In this document: positions 38,675 through 46,785 of the stretch, piece after piece | Position numbering within the stretch: position 1 is the first letter of the stretch | Layout of the letters: every line of letters begins with the position of its first letter | NCBI RefSeq assembly: GCF_005938125.1 | Contig: NZ_VCQN01000001.1 | Coordinates: 1,302,001-1,366,000 of the forward strand | Source: Bacillus sp. BHET2 | GTDB lineage: Bacteria > Bacillota > Bacilli > Bacillales > Bacillaceae_B | Direction: 5' to 3' | DNA: 64,000 bases | The notes under the pieces: model-generated | Databases searched by the model: none | Told to the model about the DNA's origin: nothing | What the model saw: the letters and a program-made list of their open reading frames with translations, nothing else | Position numbers and translations under genes: made by a program

Positions 38675-39322
38675 TTAATCACTGCTTCTTATCACCATTA
38701 ATATGCCATTTGAAAAGGAAAAAGTACCAGATGATTGTATAAGTTCATTACTAATACATAGTGTGGATCCCCTAGAAATATTCCGATTTTTTAATGGATA
38801 TTTAAAGCCTGAGAGGGTGATCCCCTCAACTATTCCGGTGACGGGAACAAAAGAAATGTAGTTTAATTCAGGGGTCTTTTCAACTCTATGTTCCCCTGAT
38901 TTCGCAAGGTATAATCGATTTTGCACGTCGATGATTTCTACTATTATGTCCGTTTCTAAAAGACTTGGCATCATTAATAATTGAAGGTTCCCCATGAAAT
39001 GATCAAGTCGTCCACCAGTAGCACCAAAAATGGTAATTTTATCAGGGTTCTGATCAATGGCCCAATTGAGGGCAAGCTCAAGATCAGTTTCGTCCTTTTC
39101 CGGCAAATAACGATTTACTTCCTGAACGCTTTCTTGAATCTGTTTCCATTCTTTCTCATTCACTGAGTCAAAATCTCCAAAAGCAACCATTGGTGCGATC
39201 TTTTGTTCCAATAAGGTGTATACGCCACGGTCCACACCAATCCACTTAACTTTATCACCCATATACATTTTTAATTCAGGAATGTACCTTTCAGGGCCAC
39301 CAGCTACAATATTTAGGTCCAT
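38675..39322 (-). CDS. thiN: Thiamine pyrophosphokinase
   Basis: ThiN converts thiamine and ATP to thiamine pyrophosphate and AMP. The 215-residue protein has the family motifs GVDRGVYTLLEQ, VAFGDFDSVN, DETDLELALNWA and FGATGGRLDHFMGNLQLL. It lies between rpe and spoVM as in B. subtilis (yloS). A terminator separates it from rpe, so expression may depend on readthrough or an unseen promoter. Confidence 0.97.
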   Translation of the reverse strand: MDLNIVAGGPERYIPELKMYMGDKVKWIGVDRGVYTLLEQKIAPMVAFGDFDSVNEKEWKQIQESVQEVNRYLPEKDETDLELALNWAIDQNPDKITIFGATGGRLDHFMGNLQLLMMPSLLETDIIVEIIDVQNRLYLAKSGEHRVEKTPELNYISFVPVTGIVEGITLSGFKYPLKNRNISRGSTLCISNELIQSSGTFSFSNGILMVIRSSD

Positions 39323-39340
39323 ATTCCCTTCACCCCTTCT

Positions 39341-39374
39341 ATAAAAATGGGCTGATCCCCTACAGGATCAGCCC
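39341..39374 (-). terminator. Intrinsic terminator after rpe
   Basis: GGGCTGATCC and GGATCAGCCC form a perfect 10-bp stem around six bases, followed by ATTTTTAT on the minus strand. Confidence 0.9.
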
Positions 39375-39384
39375 TTGTTCTCTA

Positions 39385-40035
39385 TTATGCTAGAGATTTC
39401 TTTAACTCTTCAATTGCTGCTCCACGGTCGTTGCGATTATAGATAGCGGAACCAGCTACAAATACATCCGCACCTGCTTCTGCACAAAGAGCTGCCGTTT
39501 CAGTATTAATTCCACCGTCCACTTCGATCTCAAGGGTCGGATTCACTTCATTTGCCCAATCGCGTATTTGTTTGATTTTCGGCAAGACAGAAGGGATGAA
39601 GGACTGACCGCCGAACCCTGGGTTTACAGTCATTAGGAGAACCATATCCACGTCTTGCAGGATCGGCTTAATCGACTCAGCCGGTGTGCCAGGATTCAAT
39701 ACAACTCCAGCTTTTACCCCTTTGCTCTTAATCAACTGAATCGTTCGATGAAGATGAGCAGTCGCTTCAACATGGACGGTAATATAATCCGCTCCAGCAT
39801 CAGCGAAGGCATCGATGTATTGATCAGGATTTTCAATCATCAGATGGACATCCAGGGGTAAAGTCGTGATCGGGCGGATGGCTTTTACCATCATTGGACC
39901 GAGTGTGATATTCGGAACGAAGTGACCATCCATTACGTCAACATGGATATAGTCTGCTCCGCCTTTTTCTACATCTTTTATCTCATTACCTAACTCAGCA
40001 AAATTTGCAGAGAGAATCGATGGTGCGATTTTCAT
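39385..40035 (-). CDS. rpe: Ribulose-phosphate 3-epimerase
   Basis: Interconverts ribulose 5-phosphate and xylulose 5-phosphate in the pentose phosphate pathway. It is a TIM barrel of 216 residues with HVDVMDGHFVPNITLGP, DVHLMI, TVNPGFGGQSFIP and EVDGGINTETA carrying the metal-binding histidines and aspartates. It begins two bases after the rsgA stop, a pairing conserved in Firmicutes. Confidence 0.99.
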   Translation of the reverse strand: MKIAPSILSANFAELGNEIKDVEKGGADYIHVDVMDGHFVPNITLGPMMVKAIRPITTLPLDVHLMIENPDQYIDAFADAGADYITVHVEATAHLHRTIQLIKSKGVKAGVVLNPGTPAESIKPILQDVDMVLLMTVNPGFGGQSFIPSVLPKIKQIRDWANEVNPTLEIEVDGGINTETAALCAEAGADVFVAGSAIYNRNDRGAAIEELKKSLA

Positions 40036-40037
40036 GA

Positions 40038-40919
40038 TTAGTACCTCGGCTTTCTTTCTTTGATTTCCTTATGGAAGGTTAAATAGTGTTCGTATCGATA
40101 AGCAGGGATTTCTCCATCTTCCACGGCCGATTTCACCGCACATTTCGGTTCATTGATATGAAGGCATCCCCTGAATTTACACTTCTCTGCTACTTCAACC
40201 ATTTCAGGGAAGCATTGTGGTAGCTCTTCTATTTCAAGCTCTGAAAACTCCAATGAACTAAATCCAGGCGTATCAGCTACTAACCCATTTTCAATATCGA
40301 TGAGTTCAACGTGACGAGTCGTATGCTTCCCTCGTCCTAAATGTGAAGAAATCATGGCAGTCTTTAGTTCCAGCTCAGGTTTCAAAGCATTAAGCAATGA
40401 TGATTTCCCTACTCCTGACTGGCCGGCGAATACAGAAATTTTATCTTTTAAATAAGGAGTCAATTCTTCTACCCCGTGCTCTGTTTTCGAAGAAGTCATG
40501 AGTACTTCATAACCAAACGACCGGTAATCCTCCACAAATCCTTCAATCTTGTTTGATTGATCTGGAGTCAGTAAATCCATTTTGGTTACACATATAAGCG
40601 GTTCAATTTCTTTACTTTCCACCAAAACAAGAAAGCGATCCAATAAGGCAGGACTGAAATCCGGTTCGCTGGCTGAGAAGACCAATATCGATTGATCCAC
40701 ATTGGCAATCGGCGGACGAACCAATTCATTCTTACGGTCAAAGACTTTCAAAAGGTATCCTTCCGTTTGATTCTCTGCTTGGAATTCAACATAGTCACCC
40801 ACTAATGGGGTCACTTTATTTTTACGAAAAATCCCTCTGCCCCGACATTGGGTAACGCTACCTTCTGAAAGAACATAATAAAATCCACTTAATGCCTTAA
40901 CAATTTTTCCTTCCGGCAT
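40038..40919 (-). CDS. rsgA: Small ribosomal subunit biogenesis GTPase RsgA (CpgA/YloQ)
   Basis: RsgA tests the late 30S subunit and releases RbfA. It has an N-terminal OB fold, a circularly permuted GTPase domain (G4 VTKMDLL before G1 GQSGVGKSSLLNAL and G3 DTPGFSS) and a C-terminal zinc site (CKFRGCLHINEPKC). The ATG at 40919 with GGAGG upstream gives 293 residues. It follows the PASTA kinase gene; in B. subtilis the same protein (CpgA) is a PrkC substrate, which suits the arrangement. Confidence 0.98.
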   Translation of the reverse strand: MPEGKIVKALSGFYYVLSEGSVTQCRGRGIFRKNKVTPLVGDYVEFQAENQTEGYLLKVFDRKNELVRPPIANVDQSILVFSASEPDFSPALLDRFLVLVESKEIEPLICVTKMDLLTPDQSNKIEGFVEDYRSFGYEVLMTSSKTEHGVEELTPYLKDKISVFAGQSGVGKSSLLNALKPELELKTAMISSHLGRGKHTTRHVELIDIENGLVADTPGFSSLEFSELEIEELPQCFPEMVEVAEKCKFRGCLHINEPKCAVKSAVEDGEIPAYRYEHYLTFHKEIKERKPRY

Positions 40920-40998
40920 TCGAAACCTCCTATTCAATTGCGTTTATCAATACAAATCAGTCATCTATAGTATGTATCTTGATTTATTTCCATTATAA

Positions 40999-41053
40999 AT
41001 GAAAACAAGAGGACTGTCCCGTCAGGTTGATTAAAAACCCGGGTACAGCCCCT
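40999..41053 (-). terminator. Probable intrinsic terminator after prkC
   Basis: CTGTACCCG pairs with CGGGACAG (one bulge), extended by GTT/AAC inside and GG/CC outside, followed by TCTTGTTTTC on the minus strand. The CTGT-CCC core resembles the hairpin at 6924-6980. Confidence 0.65.
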
Positions 41054-41065
41054 TGGCATTTGAAG

Positions 41066-43075
41066 TTATTCTTCTTTAGGATACTCGACATTACCTGATT
41101 TATACTCTTTTCCATCAACGAGAATGCTATATGCCCCTTCAGTTCCTTCTTCTAATGTGAAGGTCAAGGTAAACTCTGTATCTTTGGTGATACCATCAAT
41201 TTGATCTGGATCATCAAATGTACTGTCCTTGTCTTTAATTAGAATTTCCACAGACTGAGGTGCGCCATCTTCTTTCGTATAAGGAACCGTTACTTTCATT
41301 GTTACATCCTTAGTCGGAACTTCTTTAGGTGGTTCGGGACCTTTAGACATAACAACATAGACCGTTTCCCTTTTGTAAGTTGGGGTACCTGGTTCTGGTT
41401 CATGGGAAACTACTTTACCGGCTTCAACTTCTTCAGAAAAAACTTCTTCTTTTACTACAATATTGACCTCTTTTAAATCTTCATATTGATTTAGAGCTTC
41501 CTGGTCATACCCAGCTAAATTATCTAAATCAAATGGCTTGGATCCCTTACTGACCGTTAAGGTAATCGTCGTCTCCTCAGCCACCACTTCATCCCCAGGC
41601 GATGGATCTTGGTCCAATATGGTTCCTTGAGGTTCGTCTTCATTAAACTCCTCTTCTTTCTCTACAGTAAATCCTTTTTCTTCTAAATCAGAGGACACTT
41701 CCTCATAATCTTCCCCTATAAAATCCTCTACTTCAACCTTTTCCTTACCTGTACTAACATAGAGGTCTATTTCCGATCCTTCATTTGCCATCCGACCAGC
41801 TTTCGGATTTGTCTTTATTACTTCTCCTTCGGGTACACTGTCGCTAGGTTGTTCTTTCGTTTCACCTACAACAAAACCTTCGGATACAATCATCGAGACT
41901 GCTTCCGTAGTATTTTTCCCTTCTACATTAGGCACCTGTAATTCTTTCGGTCCTAGTAAACCAGGCACCAGCGTTACAGCAGCCACTCCCAATAAAATCA
42001 GCAAAAAGAACAGACTAATAATCAGAATCGGCCACTTCTTTGTACTCTTTTTCTTTTGAGAATCTTTCTTTTTGCCCTTCTTCTTTCCCTCTTGGACTGG
42101 AGTGGTGGTTTTTGTTTGGATTGAATCTGTACTCGCTTGATGGTGAACGATCGTATCATCTAAATTTGAGTATGCCTTCTGGTCTGTGATGACAGGTATT
42201 GCTTTCGTCGCCTCATCATCAATAGGAACGGCAAATTTAGGCTCATTCAGTCGGTAAGGATCCAGAGCCGAAGAGAGATCTCCATCCATTTCCTCGAGGC
42301 TTTCGTACCGTCTGAACGGGTCTTTTGCCGTTGCTTTTAATACAATATTCTCCACACTCTGTGGGATATCAGGATTCCATCTTTTTAATGATGGCGTTTC
42401 CGATTGCAGATGCTTTAAAGCAATCGAAACCGCTGACTCTCCTGAAAACGGTAATCTGCCTGTTAATAATTCGAACATGACGATCCCCAGGGAATAAATA
42501 TCCGATTTCTTTGTAGCCATGCCTCCTCTCGCCTGTTCAGGTGAGAGGTAATGAACTGATCCAAGGACAGAATTGGTTTGTGTGATTGAAGTGGCACTAA
42601 GCGCCATCGCGATCCCGAAATCGGTTATCTTCACATTCCCCTCTTCATCGAGAAGGATATTGTGCGGTTTGATATCACGATGCACGATATGATTCTGGTG
42701 AGCATGTGACATAGCAAACGTCAGCTGTTTCATAATATCGATCGCCTTATCTACTTGAACCGGTGAATGCTGCTGTATGTATTGCTTTAACGTCATGCCA
42801 TGTACATATTCCATGACGATATAATAAAGCTCATCCTCTTCTCCAACATCGTAAATACTGACAATGTTCGGGTGGGTCAAACTTGTAGCCGATTGAGCTT
42901 CCCGTTGGAATCGTTTTATAAACTCTTCTTCATTGGCAAAGTCGATCCGGAGCATTTTAATCGCCACTTCACGATCCAGAATCACATCGTGAGCTAAATA
43001 GACGTTGGCCATCCCTCCGCCGCCAATTAATTTGATAATTCTGTAACGCCCACTGATGCGCTTTCCTTCCATCAT
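41066..43075 (-). CDS. prkC: PASTA-domain serine/threonine protein kinase PrkC
   Basis: PrkC senses muropeptides and phosphorylates translation and cell-wall proteins; in sporeformers it can trigger germination. The kinase domain (1 to about 270) has the glycine loop GGGGMANV, K40, the HRDIKPHN loop and DFG. A membrane span (WPILIISLFFLLILLGVAAV) lies near 345. Three PASTA repeats (about 370-570) and an Ig-like C-terminal domain follow outside the cell. The ATG at 43075 starts four bases after the prpC stop. The PASTA region is strikingly acidic. It is 669 residues long. Confidence 0.98.
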   Translation of the reverse strand: MMEGKRISGRYRIIKLIGGGGMANVYLAHDVILDREVAIKMLRIDFANEEEFIKRFQREAQSATSLTHPNIVSIYDVGEEDELYYIVMEYVHGMTLKQYIQQHSPVQVDKAIDIMKQLTFAMSHAHQNHIVHRDIKPHNILLDEEGNVKITDFGIAMALSATSITQTNSVLGSVHYLSPEQARGGMATKKSDIYSLGIVMFELLTGRLPFSGESAVSIALKHLQSETPSLKRWNPDIPQSVENIVLKATAKDPFRRYESLEEMDGDLSSALDPYRLNEPKFAVPIDDEATKAIPVITDQKAYSNLDDTIVHHQASTDSIQTKTTTPVQEGKKKGKKKDSQKKKSTKKWPILIISLFFLLILLGVAAVTLVPGLLGPKELQVPNVEGKNTTEAVSMIVSEGFVVGETKEQPSDSVPEGEVIKTNPKAGRMANEGSEIDLYVSTGKEKVEVEDFIGEDYEEVSSDLEEKGFTVEKEEEFNEDEPQGTILDQDPSPGDEVVAEETTITLTVSKGSKPFDLDNLAGYDQEALNQYEDLKEVNIVVKEEVFSEEVEAGKVVSHEPEPGTPTYKRETVYVVMSKGPEPPKEVPTKDVTMKVTVPYTKEDGAPQSVEILIKDKDSTFDDPDQIDGITKDTEFTLTFTLEEGTEGAYSILVDGKEYKSGNVEYPKEE

Positions 43076-43079
43076 GGTA

Positions 43080-43829
43080 TCACCCGCTTTCCGTTTCAGC
43101 GGCAAACTCGACGATTACTACGGTAATATTATCTTCACCGCCATATTCATTGGCTAATTGAACGAGCGACTCCCCTTTAGTTTCCAGAGAGTGGTCCTGT
43201 ACTAATACCTCTTTCATTTCCTTTTCAGAAACTTTATTAGAAAGACCGTCTGAACATAAAAGAATGACATCATCATCTTCGAACATAATCGTTTTGATAT
43301 CCATCGTAATGGAAGCTTCCGTTCCAATCGCTCTGAGTATCACATTTTTTCTAGGATGATGCTCTGCGTCTTCCTTCGAGATTTCACCACTCCTGACCAA
43401 TTCATTCACAAGCGTATGATCTTCAGTTAATTGGTGAAATCCATTTTCGTTCAGAATATACCCCCTGCTATCCCCAATATTTACAATGGTGGCAAACAAA
43501 GAAGTACAGATGGCCCCGACAAGCGTGGTTCCCATCCCTTCACATTCTGTGTTGGATTGAGAATAAGTATATACTTTGTTGTTTACTTCGTTAATGGTCG
43601 ACTTTAACCAATTTTCTGCATCATCAGCAGTGTTGAATTTCTCGGTTTTCTCCCATAGGTCCTTTAAGATTGAAATGGTCAGCTGACTCGCCACATCTCC
43701 AGCTCTGTGGCCCCCCATCCCATCTGCCACAATAGCTAAATGATCTCCATGATGATTTACAAATACCCCGGCACTATCTTCATTAAGTTGACGCACTTTC
43801 CCTTTGTCCGTAAAATAAACCGTCTTCAC
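43080..43829 (-). CDS. prpC: PP2C-type protein phosphatase PrpC
   Basis: PrpC removes phosphates added by PrkC. The 249-residue PP2C fold has the metal-binding motifs LNEDSAG, VADGMGGHRAGDVAS, GDSRGY, LCSDGLSNKV and GGEDNITVV. The start is GTG with GAGGTGACC upstream; that ribosome site lies in the remnant region where rlmN normally ends. It is coupled to prkC. Confidence 0.98.
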   Translation of the reverse strand: MKTVYFTDKGKVRQLNEDSAGVFVNHHGDHLAIVADGMGGHRAGDVASQLTISILKDLWEKTEKFNTADDAENWLKSTINEVNNKVYTYSQSNTECEGMGTTLVGAICTSLFATIVNIGDSRGYILNENGFHQLTEDHTLVNELVRSGEISKEDAEHHPRKNVILRAIGTEASITMDIKTIMFEDDDVILLCSDGLSNKVSEKEMKEVLVQDHSLETKGESLVQLANEYGGEDNITVVIVEFAAETESG

Positions 43830-43834
43830 TTAGG

Positions 43835-43977
43835 TCACCTCGTCTCTTCTTCTGCACCAGATTCCAGCAGCTCCTTAACATCCTGTGTGCATCTTTCTTC
43901 AAATAAAAATGAAATCATTAAGGGCTTTTGTACTTTTACGACTCTTCTACTGGATTTTCCTGCTTTTCTTTCAACAT
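43835..43977 (-). pseudogene. Probable deletion scar of rlmN
   Basis: In Bacillus the 23S rRNA/tRNA methyltransferase gene rlmN (about 360 codons) lies between rsmB and prpC. Here only about 140 bases separate them. Two short frames remain. One begins with an ATG overlapping the rsmB stop, where rlmN should start, and encodes [13 protein letters not shown]. The other ends in EEETR just before prpC, resembling the KEETR ending I recall for Bacillus RlmN. The radical-SAM core is absent. The reading as a scar is inference; the gap itself is certain. Confidence 0.55.
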
Positions 43978-45329
43978 TTGATTATATTCGACTTAATCTT
44001 TTTTCGAAAGCATGAAATGAAGAACCCATCTCCTCCGAAATCTTGAGGAAATACTTGCAAATGATGTTCTTGAATGAACGGTGTTACAGAATCCGGGAGC
44101 TGGTCGAGTGGATGTTTCTCAAATTCCGGATGATCACTTAAGAAAGCTGCTACGGTACCTTCATTTTCATTTTGATCTACAGTACATGTACTATAAACCA
44201 ATAAGCCATCTTTTTTCAGCAATGGGGCAACAGATGATAATATATCTAGCTGAATCTTCTGTAATGAAAGAAGATCCGCTTCTTTTTTTGCGTACTTTAT
44301 ATCCGGCTTTCTCCGGAGGACACCTAATCCTGAGCAAGGTGCATCGACTAAAATACGGTCAAAACTTTCCTGTTCAAACTTTTCCGCAGCTTTGCGGCTA
44401 TCGAGGGTGGCTGTTTTGACATTATTCAATCCAAGTCGGTTTGCATTGTCGTCGATTAATTTCACTTTATGTTTATGAAGATCCAACGCATGAACTTCTC
44501 CGGTACCAGAAAGCTTTTCTGCAATATGGGTCGCTTTTCCACCCGGTGCAGCGCAAGCATCCAGAACCTTCATTCCTTTCTCGAGCTTTAATGCATAGGA
44601 AACGAGCATCGAGCTTTCATCCTGGATAGAGCATTGTCCGTTGCGATAAGCATCTGTTTTAGCCAGGTTCCCCCGCAGTGACTGAATCGCTTCCGGGACG
44701 ATCGGGCTTTCTTTCACTTCACTACCATTGTCGGTCAACAATAGCATAAGTTCTTCCCGGCTTATTTTAGTTGTATTCACACGAGCTGTCTGTTTCGGTG
44801 CAATTAGATTGGTCTCGCACATTTCTTTCGTTTTTTCTAATCCGAATTGCTCTTCCCATCTCTTAACCAGCCAATAAGGATGACTTGTTTCGATAGCCAC
44901 TCTTTCGACAGGATCTTTAATGGACTCAAGAGAAGGCAAACCTTTGCGCTGCACCGATCTCAAAACGCCGTTCACTAATCCGGATATCCCTTTATGCCCC
45001 CTCTTTTTGGCGATTTCAACCGCTTCAAAGAAAACAGCACGATCTGGAATACGATCTAAATAGACAAGCTGATAGAGCGATAAGCGCAACAAGTGACGAA
45101 CCCACTCATCAAGCTTGCCTTTAATGAATGGTGCCAGATAGAAATCCAGCGTCATTTTCCGCTGAATGGTTCCGTACGTAAGCTCCGTCAACAAGCCAAT
45201 GTCTTTCGTTGGAAGCTCATTTTTTTCGATCACTGAATGAAGCAATAAATTACTATATGATTGATTTTTTTCAACCGCCTCAATGACATCAAGTGCTGCT
45301 TCCCGGACGGTTTTGTTTCGTTTACTCAT
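43971..45329 (-). CDS. rsmB: 16S rRNA (cytosine-967-C5)-methyltransferase RsmB
   Basis: RsmB methylates C967 of 16S rRNA. The N-terminal NusB-like domain (about 1-130) is followed by a SAM-binding Rossmann domain with [16 protein letters not shown], the catalytic [18 protein letters not shown] and [14 protein letters not shown], so both active-site cysteines are present. The length of 452 is usual. Its start overlaps the fmt stop by eight bases. Confidence 0.98.
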   Translation of the reverse strand: MSKRNKTVREAALDVIEAVEKNQSYSNLLLHSVIEKNELPTKDIGLLTELTYGTIQRKMTLDFYLAPFIKGKLDEWVRHLLRLSLYQLVYLDRIPDRAVFFEAVEIAKKRGHKGISGLVNGVLRSVQRKGLPSLESIKDPVERVAIETSHPYWLVKRWEEQFGLEKTKEMCETNLIAPKQTARVNTTKISREELMLLLTDNGSEVKESPIVPEAIQSLRGNLAKTDAYRNGQCSIQDESSMLVSYALKLEKGMKVLDACAAPGGKATHIAEKLSGTGEVHALDLHKHKVKLIDDNANRLGLNNVKTATLDSRKAAEKFEQESFDRILVDAPCSGLGVLRRKPDIKYAKKEADLLSLQKIQLDILSSVAPLLKKDGLLVYSTCTVDQNENEGTVAAFLSDHPEFEKHPLDQLPDSVTPFIQEHHLQVFPQDFGGDGFFISCFRKKIKSNIIKC

Positions 45330-46272
45330 TTTTCTCTCCTAACTTCATTCCCGCTTTTAAATGTGCTCCAGCTCCGCGTAGGTAATCTTTCGCATTCATT
45401 CGTTTTTTTCCGGAAGGCTGTAAATCTGTTATTTTAATTCCAACTGAGTTACCTGTAGAAACTACGAAACCATCTTCTTCTACACTCAGTATTTCTCCAG
45501 GTGATGTGGAACGACTTTCGAGCTTTTCTCCCCACCATACTTTCATTACGGAGTCTTCCATGGTGGTATACGCAACCGGCCAAGGGTGAAGTCCTCTAAT
45601 ATGGTTATAGATTTCTTCTCCGTCTTTCGTCCAATCTATTATTTCTTGTTCCCGTTTAATGTTACGGGCGAACGTTGCCTTCGAATCATCCTGTTTCAAA
45701 GGAGAGATATCCCCTGACAATAATGCCGGGATCGTGTCTATAAGTAGGGCTGCACCGGCAACACTTAATTTATCGTGAAGCGTCCCGACATGATCCCGCT
45801 CTTCGATATCCACTTCTACTTGACTAATAATGTCACCTGCATCCAACTTCTCTACCATATACATAATGGTGATACCCGTTTTCTCCTTCCCTTGGAGAAT
45901 GGAATAATGTATCGGTGCTCCTCCTCTGAGTTCTGGAAGAAGGGAAGCATGAACATTTATACAACCATATTCCGGTGCCTCAAGCAAAGCGTTGGGAAGA
46001 ATTTGTCCGAATGCAGCCGTCACAATAAGATCAGGTTTTAATGCAAGCACTTGGTTTAGTTCTTCCTCATTCTTTATCTTTTCCGGTTGGTAGACAGGAA
46101 TGCCATGCTTTTGGGCTGCTACCTTTACAGGTGGAGGTGTCAGGGTTCTTTTTCTTCCCACTGGTCGATCCGGTTGAGTCACAACCGCGATCACTTCATA
46201 ATTTTCATCTACTAAAGATTGGAGAACGGGCACCGAGAAATCTGGCGTTCCCATAAAAATCACTTTCGTCAT
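45322..46272 (-). CDS. fmt: Methionyl-tRNA formyltransferase
   Basis: Fmt formylates initiator Met-tRNA using 10-formyl-THF. The N-terminal domain has [15 protein letters not shown], the catalytic [19 protein letters not shown] and KLDAGDI. The C-terminal OB domain ends near residue 305. The 316-residue protein overlaps def upstream and rsmB downstream by a few bases, so it belongs to the coupled priA-def-fmt-rsmB run. Confidence 0.99.
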   Translation of the reverse strand: MTKVIFMGTPDFSVPVLQSLVDENYEVIAVVTQPDRPVGRKRTLTPPPVKVAAQKHGIPVYQPEKIKNEEELNQVLALKPDLIVTAAFGQILPNALLEAPEYGCINVHASLLPELRGGAPIHYSILQGKEKTGITIMYMVEKLDAGDIISQVEVDIEERDHVGTLHDKLSVAGAALLIDTIPALLSGDISPLKQDDSKATFARNIKREQEIIDWTKDGEEIYNHIRGLHPWPVAYTTMEDSVMKVWWGEKLESRSTSPGEILSVEEDGFVVSTGNSVGIKITDLQPSGKKRMNAKDYLRGAGAHLKAGMKLGEKNE

Positions 46273-46754
46273 TGAGCTTCATACCCTTCTAAATCTTCTT
46301 CTGTAATATATTTTTCTACTTTTGAGGTGAATAAAATGCCGTGAAGATGATCAATTTCGTGTTGAATTGCTCTTGCCAAAAAGTCCTGGGCTTGATATTC
46401 GACCATTCTTCCTTTTCTGTCCAGTGTCCGGAACTTTATCGAATAAGGGCGAGTCACTTCTCCGTAAAGACCGGGAAAGCTAAGACACCCTTCAAGATCG
46501 GTTTGCGATCCTTCTGATTCGATGATTTCAGGATTGATCAGCTCGAGCGTTCCTGAATCATCGCCGATGTCTACCACGGCAACTTGGAGATCTATTCCTA
46601 CTTGAGGTGCTGCAAGTCCTACACCATCAGCTTCGATCATAGTGTCATACATATTTGTAAGTAATTTTTTTAATTTTTTATCAAAATCCGTAACCTTTTC
46701 GCATTCTTTTTCCAGGATAGGGCTTGGATGCATTACAATTGGAAGTATTGCCAT
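46269..46754 (-). CDS. def: Peptide deformylase
   Basis: Removes the formyl group from nascent proteins. All three motifs are present: [24 protein letters not shown] and the metal-binding QHEIDHLHG. The length of 161 and these motifs match the type 1 Def encoded next to fmt. It overlaps fmt by four bases. Confidence 0.99.
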   Translation of the reverse strand: MAILPIVMHPSPILEKECEKVTDFDKKLKKLLTNMYDTMIEADGVGLAAPQVGIDLQVAVVDIGDDSGTLELINPEIIESEGSQTDLEGCLSFPGLYGEVTRPYSIKFRTLDRKGRMVEYQAQDFLARAIQHEIDHLHGILFTSKVEKYITEEDLEGYEAQ

Positions 46755-46785
46755 AACTGTCCTCCATCTTTCTGAATAAATATTC

